Positions 1-11,299 of a stretch of 64,000 bases of DNA are shown piece by piece. Origin of the DNA: Cryptomeria japonica. Lineage: Eukaryota; Streptophyta; Pinopsida; Cupressales; Cupressaceae. The stretch is from assembly GCF_030272615.1 (NCBI RefSeq), contig NC_081410.1, positions 143,067,349 to 143,131,348 on the forward strand. Direction: 5' to 3'. The notes under the pieces were generated by a model. The model had not been told where the DNA came from and made no database searches. It worked only from the letters and a program-made list of their open reading frames with translations. How positions within the stretch are numbered: position 1 is the stretch's first letter; each line of letters opens with the position of its first letter. A program made the position numbers and the translations under genes.

Positions 1-252
1 TCTAAAATCTATAAAAGCATCCCTTGTTCTTGCATTTGCCATCCCTAAACCATTTTGCTCAGTGATCTGAGAGCAAAAATATTAGTTTGAGGGACATTGT
101 AAGATAGAGAACCCTGGGACCGACCTTGGGAAGCTAAGTGATACTTCATTACTCCATAGCTTGCACCAAGAAGTCTTGTGTGTGTGTGTGGACAAGTATT
201 TTGGGAATATTTTCATATATTGAGTTCTATCGACCCGCTTTTCCTGCATACA
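1..252 (+). repeat. 3' end of a Gypsy-type LTR (5' part outside window)
   Basis: This stretch matches, with scattered substitutions, the last part of the solo LTR that ends at 20317. Both contain the phrase TGCATTTGCCATCCCTAA or a close variant, a 'TCTGAGAGCAAA' block, a 'CTTGCACCAAGA' block, and both finish in CGCTTTTCCTGCATACA. The CA at 251-252 is therefore the LTR end. A short TG run lies at 179-190. Whether this is a solo LTR or the end of a full element cannot be told, because its start lies off the window. The first roughly 25 codons of the reading frame that opens at 178 belong to this LTR, not to the transposase that follows. Confidence 0.8.
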
Positions 253-2850
253 ACTACCATAAAGTCTTACTTTGGAATTAGCAAAGTTTCTTGTCCATCA
301 ACTTCTGCAGTTGCAGAAGCCATTCATAGTAGCTCACCACCACCACAAGGTGGGATTGTCATTGATTTAAATGCATCAAATGAGGATGAAAATACCATCA
401 CAACAAAATATGTTCTAAGGGATACACACAATGAGATAATTCACTCAGATGAAAATGCTAGTACTGAAGATGATGTTGGTAAGAAGAAAAGAAAAAGGAA
501 AGTAAAAATGAGGCGGGAGTGGGAAATGACAAGGATTTTTAAGATTGATTGGGTAGCAAAGACCCATTCACTGAACCAGACCCATATAATGATGAACAAC
601 CAACAAAATGCAGGTGTAAGATTTGTATTTGGAAAACTAAAAGAGAGAAGAAGATGCAGCTAAAGCTTGACACCATAGAAAAGCATATTGGTAAGGGTTA
701 TGAAAAATAGATCATAGATGGAAAGGAAACACTAGTAGTAAGATGGAAATCAAAGGAAGAATATCTTCATATTAAGTATGTCATAGAATATGAAGAGCAT
801 AACCACAAAATGACACTAATTGGTAATAGTGGAAATACAATCAAGACTAGGCTTGAACATGCAGCGAAAGATGCAAACTTGGCAAAGACTGTTCAGATGA
901 GTGTTGTTTTTCATATTTTGTCGAGAGGGCATCCTATGAAAGATTTCCCATAATATAGTAATTTATTATATTTTTGGAATGTTCCTCACTATCATATGTC
1001 ACATTGGTCAATAAACGCTGGATGGGAAATGGAAAATTTTCTCGCTGAGGTGGAAAAGAAAAATTTACAGGAGAGTGTAAAAGAGTCAAAATTCATTTCA
1101 TTATCCATAGATGAAGTTACTACGGTAGATAACATTGCTTGGGTCTATATGCATGTGTATATCATAAAATAGCACATCCGCCAAGTTCATCTACTTTGTG
1201 TTTGTAAAATGAGGGGCAATTCAACATCAAAAAATTTATATTTGGAAGTTAAGAAAGCTTTGAATGAAATTGTTGGTATGGATGACTTAACAATTTCCAA
1301 GAAGTTGGTGTGTGTTGGAGCTGATGGAGTTGCAGTAATGCAAGGTCAAAGGATCGATCTTTGAGCAAGATTATAAACTAGTATTCCACCATACATACTT
1401 GGCATTCACTGCATGGCCCATCGAATGAATTTAACATATATAATTGTAAGAAATTTCCCTACAGTGTCAAAAGTTGAAGATCTAGTCCATGAGCTCCATT
1501 CATACTTCTTCCAAAGTCCTAAACGTTTTACAGAATTTCAAAATTTTGTTAAGGGAGTAACATCAGGAAACAAGCTTCTTAGGGATGTTAAGACCAAATG
1601 GATCTCCTTGCATGGACCACCAGAACGAGTTCTAACAGAATATCAATCCTTAATCAGACTAATGTATGAACAACACCTCATAGTAGACAAAGTTCTCAAT
1701 CTCTTACATAAGTATAGCACTCTCCCCATAGTCTTCTCCCCATGTTGGAATCAATGAACAAACTTGTTAAGAAATCCCAAGACAGAACTATGTATATCAA
1801 TGAGTATAGCACTCTATGTAAAATGACATGCTTGGCCCTGGATGGTCTATATTCAGATCTAACGGGTCGAAGCCCAAATTTTTTTAGGTGGTAGATAATT
1901 AAAGATTTGAATCATGCTGAATTATTTTTACATTTCAATGCAAAAAATGAGTTGTGTCTTTTTAAAAGGATTCCAGATACCAATGCACCAATCTAAGATG
2001 GGCAAGCAAGGCAGAGTACTACCTGTTAAAAAGGAAGATTTTGACACGATTGTTAAATTTGTTAGTGATAATTTGAAGTCTATTTCATATGAACTTTCAA
2101 TTGAAATTCATGAAAAAATACCTCAAGAAGAAATACTTGAAGCCATGGGTTGTGTGTATCCTCAATTTTGGCATTCATTTGGAGATAATCCAAATGAAGC
2201 AAAGGTGTTTCATAAAAAATGAGAGGAATTAATATTGACATTTTCAAAAGATGCATATTGCAATGGACAACCAATAGAAGGAATTTTAAATTCAGATCAT
2301 CTTAAAAAACAATGTAAATGTTTTGCATTGTGTATGAAATAGCAGTTGGAAAACTTCAAGAATCCATTTGAACCTGGATCAATCACATGGCTTTGGAAAA
2401 GGATAGATCAGAGTGAAGTATTGCATAATGCAATACCAAGATATTTCAAACTTATTGATTTATGTCAAACAATGATATTGGGGTCGGTGGAAGATGAGAG
2501 AGTTTTCAGTGCATTAGGGCTTTTGAAATCAAAGATCAGAAACAAATTAGACAAAATTTGGAAACTTACTTGAGGTTGCTTGTAACTCAATATAATGTTA
2601 GAGATTTTTCATATGATAGGGCACTGACAATTTGTAATTCCATGTGTGAAAGACAAGGGTTGTGCAACACTTTAAAATAAAGTGGTGCTACTACTAGTGC
2701 TGAGAAAAATGATGGATCTCAAACTCAGAGTCAGCATGAAGACGAAGAAATTTTTGAATACCTGACTCAGAATGAAGATGAACCTGTTAGTACTAGTCAG
2801 GTTTAGGATCTTGAGTCGATTTGGGATATAGAAGCCTCAAACTGAGTCAT
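253..2850 (+). pseudogene. hAT-superfamily transposase pseudogene (DUF659/ZNF862-like)
   Basis: Remnant of a plant hAT-type DNA transposase. Reading the frames in order gives a BED-like zinc-binding start near 590-690 (KCRCKICIWK, then LDTIEKHIGK) and a catalytic-core segment near 1095-1350 with SIDEVTTVDN and CVGADGVAVMQG. Then come HCMAHRMNLTYI and VSKVEDLVHELHSYFFQSPKRF at 1408-1530, and TKWISLHGPPERVLTEYQ. The C-terminal dimerisation region follows at 2346-2570 with VEDERVFSALGLLKSKIRN. This order fits the plant family related to zinc finger protein 862. Several stops and frameshifts break it (for example near 707, 951, 1171, 1362, 1755, 2221 and 2573), so it is dead. It lies directly downstream of an LTR end at 252. 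Terminal inverted repeats and the 8-bp target duplication typical of hAT were not found by eye. Confidence 0.75.
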
Positions 2851-3479
2851 TGAAGTTAATTAGTAGTCATTTTATAGGTATTTATACTATAGTTCTTGAG
2901 TCATATTATAATTTGCAATACTATAGTTGTCATTGATGATTTTTTATATTGTATTCCTTGAATTTGTCAATCAGAACAGATACTTATTTCATATTTTTAG
3001 TTGTGAATTTGAATTATTAGTAAACAATTAGAATTTCGTTTCTGAATTATTAGTAAACTATTGAATGTTTAGTAAATTGGTTCCACATTATGTTGAACAT
3101 GAAATGGAACAATTTGTGTCACAAGATCCATAAAATTATTTATATTGCATAACTGTTAGAACCTTTCTACTGTTCTACATTAAATTCTTAACATGATGTT
3201 AGAACAACATTTTTTCCATTTTTCCAAAATGCCAACTATTGTTAGGACTGCAAATTTTTTGGCTAAGTCATGTCGAGCTTTGATTAATGTCATGGGTTTA
3301 TCCTCTATTTTTATGGAAGTATCTTTCCATAATTTCTGGTCATGTTCATGGTGATTAGGGTTTTGTATTTGTTTTTTGCCTTAGTTGGCTAGTAAACTGA
3401 AGTTGTCATGCGTTGAAAAGCTAAGTTGTCCTCTCTTTATTTGTCCATGTCAATGTCAAGTGTGGTCAAATGGTTGGTC
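2851..3479. other. AT-rich spacer, no gene seen
   Basis: AT-rich sequence after the hAT remnant. It may hold that element's 3' end. I see no coding frame with a recognisable motif and no clear repeat. Short echoes of 'GAATTATTAGTAAAC' occur twice near 3012 and 3042. Confidence 0.4.
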
Positions 3480-4880
3480 AAACATGTTTAATGTTTCATC
3501 TCTAACTCGCAGATCAATTTCATGTTTAACAATTTAAGTGGCGACTTAGCGAGTGTTGGTTTGAGTTTAAATCGTGAGGTCTCTAGCTTTCTGGGTGTTA
3601 GCATTTTATGTTAGCGAGCTGCAGATTGTTAATGAAATTTCTTTGGTCGCAAGGTCTCGAGTTGGTATGATGTCATGCATTATAGCCGTGAGACTTAGCA
3701 AGTAAGTTATTTCATACAGTTGTCGCTGACTCTCATGTTTGTTTAATGCTAGCATCTTTAGGTCGCGAGGTAGCGACTTGACAGTTTGTGGTTAAGTTTT
3801 ATGGTTATCACCACCTCGCGAGGTTAAATATCTTCAGATGTGATCAAACTGCAAGCTAGCAAGTGAAGTGCTAGCAGTAAAAAATTTGCCTTCTCACCAA
3901 CTCACGAGGTCAAGAATTGCTAAGTGTTGTCAGATCGATAAATGGAGATGTTGTGCCACTGCCATGTGTCTCATCTTTTTTTAATGGATATGATGTGCCA
4001 CTGCTCACTCCTGTTTATGAAGGTAACATAAAACATTGGAGAGTGAGAGACTATATATTTTTGTTGGTACTCATTGGGTTGCTATGGTTAAGAGATAAAT
4101 AGTTTGATATTCTATGGTTATCGCTAGCTCATAGGTCCTTTGTCTCAAGTTAGTTTACTTCACGAGCTTGTGAGTACTGGGAGATTTTAGTTGTTGCTAC
4201 CTCACAAGATGTTTTTCACTTGACCATTTTATGTTGCAAGGTTGTGACTGGGTGTGATTTTATGTTATCACAAGGTCGCAAGGTGTTCACAGTTAATTCA
4301 ATTGAATTTACGATCATGCGATGTAGTTGGTATCGCAACTTAGTTGGTTTGGTCGCAGGTTTTGAATTTGTTTAGCATTTTATGTTGCGATCTGGCAACA
4401 GGTAAGTTTTGGTCTGATTTTATGGTCATCACATGCTCAAGGGTTTGTAAGTTTAATTCAAAAAGTGTTGAGAGCATGTGATGGCGGTTAAGTGTCTTGT
4501 TGTCGTGGGCTCACAAGGGTTTAAGTCAAGTTAAGTTTTGAGTTGTGAGCTTGCAATGAAATAAGTTATTTTATTAGATTTGCAGTGGTCCCCAACTCGC
4601 AGGTAAAGAAAGAATATTCCAAATGTTGTTGCGAGGTTGCGACTGAAGGGCTTGATGAAGATCAATGGTTGTCACTCACTCACAAGATTCTTTGAGGATT
4701 TGTAAAAGGGGTTGAGAGCTTGTGATTAAGAGGATTTGGTAGCATTGTTGCTAACTCGTCAGTTACTTTCCAAATTGTTATAATAGGTTGTGAGTGTGTG
4801 ATTAAAGATGGGGAATGGCTTGGTCACTAGATCGCGAAGGAGATTGAAGGAAGTGTAGTTCATCATGCAAGATTTTGAGC
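3480..4880. repeat. Degenerate GCGAG/CTCGC-word region (decayed CpG-rich repeat)
   Basis: Around 25 scattered copies of related words (CTCGCAG, AGCGAG, GGTCGCGAGG, GGTCGCAAGG, GTTGCGAC, CTCACAAG, TTGTGAG) occur in both orientations every 30-70 bases. One perfect palindrome CCTCGCGAGG sits at 3814-3823, and GGTCGCGAGGTAGCGAC at 3761-3777. Many copies read as the CpG form with CG changed to TG or CA. That is what decay of methylated cytosines would give, and this part is inference. No clean period is visible. The only sizeable open frame here (3917-4102) has no recognisable motif. The tract lies upstream of the long pseudogene that starts at 5280 and could be its LTR or leader. Confidence 0.5.
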
Positions 4881-5279
4881 TATTGCCACGTGCCTAAGTG
4901 ACACTCTGAAAATTAACTGAGATAGAAAAGAGAAAAAGGGGTGCTAAGCAATCAGGGATTGACACGTGGACTTGTTTGTCGGGTTTTGTAAAAGTTTTGA
5001 ATGACAATCAGATAGAAGAGCATGAATTCAAATTTCACACCAGTACTTTAGCTTTGAATAAATACCATAGTAGCTAGTTCATGCAAGTGTACCAATTAAT
5101 GAGAGAAGTGACGGCACCCAAGTACCATAAATTGCATGATCGAACCAAGATTTTGTCTAATTGCATTCTATCTTTGAGTTAATCCAGTGAATTGAGCTCT
5201 ACAACAACATTGGAGAATTCAGAGTGTTGGGTGTGGGAAAATTTTAGAAAATTGGTTAAGCTTTTCTCCTGCAACTAAA
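4881..5279 (+). promoter_or_regulatory. Possible leader/promoter region of the downstream long ORF
   Basis: Contains ACACGTGGA near 4963, a G-box-like core, and TTTGAATAAATACC near 5072, a weak TATA-like element. No other gene signal is visible between the GCGAG-word tract and the first ATG at 5280. Functional meaning is inferred only from position. Confidence 0.25.
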
Positions 5280-8200
5280 ATGAGCAAGGTGATAACAAGT
5301 GGAGGTTCCAAGCCCAAGGCCACTAAGGAAATGAAGGATAAGAAATACAAAGAAGAATTTGTAGATTTTCTATCAGGGACTTCCATTGCTTTGAATAAAA
5401 TGAAATGACATGGAAAGATTTATGGAGCCAATGCAAAAATCCGACCACGCTTTATATGTCTAGTACTGCTTTGTTTCATTATTTATGGAATAATAGGGTT
5501 AAGGGTGTGCCGATGTCAAACCCTTGGGATTTAAATATGGCAAAGTTAATTATCCCAGATGTGTATGTTGATGTGGATTTGATTAAAGAGTTGGCCAAAC
5601 GCTATTGCCCAGTATCTAGGGTAATCAGAAGAAAGAACCAGTCTGCCCTAGTTTCAATTAACAGAGCTAGCTTCTTTGAAGCTTTCCAGACTACTGGTGC
5701 TGCATGTACAAATATAGATTTGGAGCAGATTGCAGAGGATTATGACAAAGATAATGGTGTTATCAAGAATCATGCAATGCCTAGATACATGCCTAGGGTG
5801 GATGGGAAACCAATTAGAATTCCAAATAGTATCGACCCACCATTTGACATCACACCTTTCCACCATTATATGCATTGTACAATCTATGGATTATGTAGAG
5901 TGTTGGGTTTTGATGGGGATTCAACAGTGTTAGTTTAATTACTGATGATGGCTATGGACATTCAACACCCAGAGGTTAAAAAATATTATGATTATGTGGG
6001 CTATGTGGTTGAACAAATTCATAATGCTCTAGTTGAAATTCAAAGTGGTGCACCCAGCCCTACATTTAAGCATTATTCATTGTTGATGCATTTAATCTTG
6101 TTCTATAATTTTGAGTTCATGAATAAAGAATTGGAGTTGTTCAGAAAAGAATTTGGTGTCTTAATGCCAATACAAAGATGGACCCAGGTTTGAGACAGTA
6201 GTTCACCCCATTCTTCTTTACTTTACTTTGAAAATTGGATTGTTTTGCCAATTATGGAAATGCTAGGAATAACTAGGGAAATATTGTCAATTAATATTAG
6301 GAGAGTTTTGAGACCTTGCTAGTTTGTTCCAAACTAGTCTATTTCACATAATTGGGGGGACTTTTTCTTTTTTGATAACTTTACTGTGATCAGAGGCTAT
6401 GGGTATCCTCGGCCTCCCCATATTTACCAAAATTTGTTCTTGTTAGGATTACTTCTATGGAGTTTATTTGGCAATTGACCCTAGTTGAAAAAGAATTCCT
6501 TGAGAGACACAAGAAGGGTTATTTTCTTCCTAGGCTTTGGGTTGTGTCTGATTTTACCATTGGTAGGAAATCCTTTGATGAAGTAAACAATTTCCTTAAA
6601 CAGTATAGGTTGGTTAATGTTGTGTCTAGATTATGTGATCCTGAATAATTTATTAGACGTCCATTGCCAAAAATGACATCTTGGGCCACAATAAAGGACC
6701 ATGAACCATTGGATGATGAAGATGTGGTTAGAAATTTGCTAAGAAAAGAGGAAGTACAAGAAAGGAGAAGAAAATGGAATAATTTGATGAGAGTTGAAGA
6801 AGAATTGAAGGATGTTGACCCTAGTTTCTCAGGTTTTTGCCCTAATAACCCGTACCTGGAGAGGATTAACAGAATGTTGAGTTTATATGAAACTTTGATG
6901 GAACAAATGCCTCAAATTCTAGAAGTGGTTGCTCAGTAGCAAGACCCCCAAGATGGACAATCTTCACATGGTAAGAGGCCACTTATTGTGTCTATTGATG
7001 ATGTAGAGAGGAGATGAAGTTCAATCTGCCTGAGTACCACTACAAAGAAACAAAATACCAAAGAGTTGGGTGCAATTATGAGGAGAGACCCTTCTAGAGC
7101 TATTATTTTAGAACAAGGACACTAATTTCATCAAATAAGGACACATCTCAAAGAAGTAGGGCAGAATGAAGAACATGGAGAAACAAATGAAGCCCTTGCT
7201 CAAGGCCTTGATGAGCGTGTGATGTTGTCAAATGAGTTCGTGAAAGATGATGGCTTTATTAAGTCAGATGAATTTAAAAGTTTTCTGAGAAGGTTGAAAC
7301 AAAATCAATTAAGACAAAATTTTATCATGGAGGAAGGAAATGTAGAAAAGAATGAGGAGATTGTCAAGGCACTGGAGGAATATGATCTTGATAGGGAGAA
7401 AATAGTTGTGGATTAGGCAAGACAATTGGTTAAGAGTACTGGTATGATTGTGATGCCTGACTGGGACATCTAGTCTATTTATATTATTGATCATATTAGG
7501 AAGAAAGAGGACCCATTGTTTAAAATTGAATTTGAAATTGGAGATGTAATAAGAGGATCAGGATTTAATCCTAAGTCAAAGACTCTTGCTACTTGGTCTT
7601 TGGCCCCTTCCACTCAAAAGCCCCACCTTGTAAATATCCAAGTAGAAAATAAAGTTGACAGAATGATTTGGAATTTGCAGAACACAAGTGACACGTAGAT
7701 TGCCTCATTTTTTACTCAAGTTTCTTTCCTGAATTTATCAAAAATAGAGGATTTGTCAAGAAGATACATAGAAACATATAACCAAATGATTGAATTAGCT
7801 AAAAAATATGAAGATGCACTGATGAAGAAGACCTCTCTAGAGGAAGAGTTAGTGGAGTTGAAAGAAAAAATTGTAAATGAGACCCTTCGAATACAAATTA
7901 CAAAACAAGTACAAGAAATACCAGCTGATGTGACAACAAAAATGGAGGAATACATAGAGAAAATTGAAAATATTGAAAAGGAAAAAAATGTCAAGGCTAT
8001 CTCTATTGTGTCAAAAATTTTGAAACACGTGATTAATGTATTTAAAGGAAAATTGATGGTAGTGCATGAATTGCACATTTCTTTGAAAGAGACAAGTAAA
8101 AAATCCTCTGAGGCTGTCACTTTTCTTTGACCTTTGTTCAATGTTTGGTCAGGAAGAAGCAAATTAATGGATAAGATGGATACTGCAATGTTGTATAGTG

Positions 8201-8688
8201 ACAAGTTCCCTCCCAAGATCAGTGACACTAAAGACATGGTGGAGGTAATCAATGTAGCTTATGCATTTTTCACAGGGAAGGATGTGCTTATAAATGAAAA
8301 ATTGCATACATTTGGGGAAGGTTATACTTATAGTACATTGGCGCCTTAAATTTATGGTAGTAATGGAGAAATGGAATCAGTTTTTGATTGGACTAGTGAA
8401 TTTGATTTGATTCTGGAGGGAGAAGAAATAATCAAGCATATAGATTATCATATTGATGTTGATTTCCTTAATGGTATGGTTGATTAGTTGTTCAAGGTTA
8501 AGGTTGACCATACACAATTTATTGTTGAGGCCAGGGCAATTACAGATGCCAGATGGACAGAGTCAGTTGCAAAGTTGGAAGAGGTAAAGGCATTCAGTTG
8601 GCCAACAAACAAAGAGGTGGACAAGTGGCAAGCCATGCTAAAGCAAAAGAAGACGTGTCAAGTTGTTACCCAAGATTCCTCAAATTAA
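5280..8688 (+). pseudogene. Unrecognised long ORF with N-terminal helical region and C-terminal coiled coil (family copy A)
   Basis: I do not recognise a named domain. The first ATG (5280, MSKVITSGGSKPKATKEM) reads for about 40 codons, then a frameshift before 5405 leads into MTWKDLWSQCKNPTTLYMSS. From 6457 to 8688 everything lies in one frame, broken only by a handful of in-frame stops (for example at 6646, 6937, 7414, 7696, 8128, 8347 and 8486). That points to one gene of roughly 1,100 codons. A tryptophan- and leucine-rich N-terminal half is followed by an acidic/basic middle (6664-7416). Next is a clear Lys/Glu-rich coiled coil (7753-8130) and a C-terminal tail. The order and several motif spacings match the minus-strand ORF at 44490-47640, for example the IRGYGYPRPPHIY region (about 6390) against RIGGFEDEPFKLPRYA. 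The family could be a retroelement gag-like protein or a plant mobile-domain protein. Neither is shown. Confidence 0.55.
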
Positions 8689-8867
8689 TCCTAAGCTTGT
8701 TGAATCCTCATCTTATAAAGGATTCCATGATTAATTTGAGGGATGGCCACTTTTTTTTTTATCGATAGAGAGGGATGACCACTTTTATTAATGTTGAAAA
8801 ATCTGATAATTTAATTTGAAAACTTTTAATTTGATAAGTGCATAGCTTAATTGCATTTTGAATGAAC

Positions 8868-8989
8868 TTTTTGATATCAATATGAATATAATATCATTTG
8901 CAGTTTGAAACCTTCACATAATTGTCTTTTTTGATATCAATATGAATATAATATCATTTGCAGTTTGAAACCTTCACATAATTGTCTTT
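8868..8989. repeat. Perfect 60-bp tandem duplication
   Basis: The block starting TTTTTGATATCAATATGAAT at 8868 is repeated exactly at 8928. The match runs 122 bases with a period of 60 and no mismatch, so the duplication is recent. It lies in AT-rich DNA just past the long pseudogene at 5280-8688. Confidence 0.95.
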
Positions 8990-9559
8990 GTGTTGAATGT
9001 ATGTTTTTACTGTGAATTCAATGGTCAAGGGTTTTTCAATTTACGTGTCTGCAAGGCAGATTATGGAATTGTTCTAGGATTAATTTCAGGGAAATAATTA
9101 AAGTTCTTGGGGCAATTTCAGTGAAATCATTTTTTTTAATACAAATATGATGATTATATCATTTGTATGAATCTGGGCTGTGTATGTAATGGCATATTCA
9201 TTCCTATTTATCTGCAAATGAATCTTATTGAAGTTTATTATCAGGTTGTCTTTGAATTGTAAGTGACTCTATGCCCTAGGATAAGGCATTGGTCTATTGT
9301 CTTGATGTTGTCTTGATGAAGTGACCTTCCAATTATAATAGTTGATTCATTGTGGGTGAATATGTTTTCTTGTTTGCCTTTGATTATGAAAGTGTGATTT
9401 TTTTGAGATCTGATTTTATGATTGCATTATTTTTATATTAGATTTGATTAGATTTTGGATCTACCCTCATTTGTGTTTCATTATTACATCTTGTTTAGGG
9501 TTCATTCAATTTACTTTACCCACATAATTAATTTAATGCTTTGAAAATTATTTGTATTT
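8990..9559. other. AT-rich spacer, no gene seen
   Basis: No coding frame with recognisable motifs. The sequence could be the trailing noncoding part of the preceding element. Confidence 0.4.
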
Positions 9560-9805
9560 GCCAATATATATTTTTTACGTTTTGAAAGAAGGTTGAAATC
9601 GCCAATATATTTTTTTTTACGTTTTGAAAAAAGGTTGAAATCGCCAATATATTTTTTTATCGTTTCAAAATAGGTTGAAATCGCCAATATATTTATTTTA
9701 TGGTTTGAAAATAGGTTGAAATCGCCAATATATTATTTTTATGGTTTGAAAATAGGTTGAAATCGCCAATGCAAATATTTTTTTGGTTTTAAAAATATTA
9801 CAATT
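9560..9805. repeat. Minisatellite, ~41-bp unit, five copies plus a degenerate sixth
   Basis: Units start with GCCAATATAT and end with GGTTGAAATC. They begin at 9560, 9601, 9643, 9683 and 9724 (lengths 41, 42, 40, 41 and 41), with a decayed sixth from 9765. Variation is mostly in the central T-run and in the TACGTTTTGAAA/TATGGTTTGAAA part. Isolated CGCCA words continue to about 9852. Confidence 0.9.
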
Positions 9806-10014
9806 CGCCAGGATTTTTCACAAACTTTGAGTGATCATGAATGACTCGCCAATGGAGATTATTATTTTTTCTCCATAAACCGCAAAATTTTGCTAGTAAA
9901 ATTAATATTTTCCTCGATAATTATACACTTTTCACCAGGTTTTTACACCTTGTCTGAGGGGGGTGTTTCTTAAAGTTTTCCCTGTTCACAAGATTTTGCA
10001 GATACTCCTTCTGG

Positions 10015-10597
10015 CTTAACAACAACAACTCACACTTAACAAATTTTCCAACACACTTTACAAACAACTTCATCGACCTTAAATACAAATACAATAGGTT
10101 GGTAACACAACACAAAACCTAAGATCTCATAGAGATTACAAACATATCGGTTCAAACATGACCATTAGATTACATAGAAATCAATTGCACATTGTGCTAG
10201 ACAACTTGAATTGCTCCAGGATCACAGCTCATCGAATCCTATAACTCATCACACAGTTTCACTTCATGCTATGCATATGCTCATTCCCAAGATAAAATAG
10301 TTATCTCTACATGCCAAACCAGTTTGAAACTCATCACGTGCAACATGCATACATGGCATCTCCATCTCCATTCATTTTTTTTATCATAGATCATCACTAT
10401 CGATTCTCCAAGCTCCATCGATTAGGGTTTTGCATATCAATGGGTTAGGGTTATCGGTTGATCATTCTGCTTCAAATACCAATACCAGTTTCCTTCATTG
10501 CTTTAGTAGCAGTTGTAATACAAATCCATTACTGGTTGCTATTAACATCAATGACAACACTATACTTCATTAATGCAATCTTCATGCAATTCCAACA
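10015..10597 (-). repeat. Diverged Copia-type LTR fragment
   Basis: Matches the right-hand part of the two Copia LTRs at 28251-29678 and 34234-35649. The blocks ACTTCATCGACCTTAAATAC, GGTTGGTAACACAACA, GAGATTACAAACA, TAACTCATCACAC and CATTAATGCAATC occur in the same order. It ends at CCAACA (10597), like those LTRs. The left part of the LTR is missing or too diverged to follow before about 10015. By homology the LTR reads on the minus strand. Confidence 0.7.
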
Positions 10598-10687
10598 AAA
10601 AGTGTGGATGAGCATATGAAAAAAAAACATAGAGAAGTTGTATAAAATATGAGGAATTCCATCAGAATCCTCCATTGAAGCTTTGTG

Positions 10688-11299
10688 ATGGATCCACAAC
10701 TCAAACTTGAGCAGCCAAAGAAGACTCAATCACCTAGAAGGTTAGGAAAATCTACATCTACCACTACAACTACTCCACAACCCTATGGATGAACACAATC
10801 TACATCCTTAAGAAAGAGGACCACATCTGATCCTCTGGCACCAAAGAAGAACTCAAAAAAGAGGCATGCTAGACAAAAATAATCTGCTAAAAGAGAGAAG
10901 GTGAAGATTGTAAATATTGATGGTGATGAAGAAGAAGGAAAATCAAAGTTAAAGAGGAGAGAAAACAAAATCAAGCAAACTCGTTTGGTATCTACTCCTT
11001 GTGATCCTCTCCAATTAGAGTTTGTTCTAAAAGGAATTGAGCAATATGGAATCCCCAAAGAAACCATAGACCTTTATCCAAAGGTAACTCCCTTTGAACA
11101 AGATACTATTGAAAATGCAATTGTCATGTATATGATCAAATATAATGTGTCTCTTAGTGACATATTAGATCAAATTTTGAAGGCCCTTGCTCAAGTATAC
11201 AAACAAAAGGGAGAAGAATCCACACAAAAGAATAAAGAGCTAAGGCAAGATTCTCTCAATAAGATAGGATCCTCTATCTCACATGTGGAAAATGATTAA
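10688..11299 (+). pseudogene. Unrecognised Lys-rich ORF with two in-frame stops
   Basis: An ATG at 10688 opens a frame (MDPQLKLEQPKKTQSPRR) that continues through a TGA after about 34 codons and a TAA near 10880 to a stop at 11297. The sense part from 10901 has an acidic NIDGDEEEGKSK stretch and a basic KRRENKIKQTR stretch. A helical region follows (KVTPFEQDTIENAIVMYMIK, then SLSDILDQILKALAQVYKQK), and then a charged tail. I do not recognise the family. It follows the Copia LTR fragment directly and resembles a retroelement or host regulatory protein only in its charge pattern. It could also be an exon-bearing host gene, but no splice sites were convincing. Confidence 0.35.

Noticed and set aside
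178-252. Start of the frame at 178 as the transposase N-terminus
   Set aside because: The sequence up to 252 matches the LTR end at 20317, so these codons are LTR-derived.
3917-4102. Short protein gene in the GCGAG-word region
   Set aside because: Composition follows the repeat words and no motif is visible.
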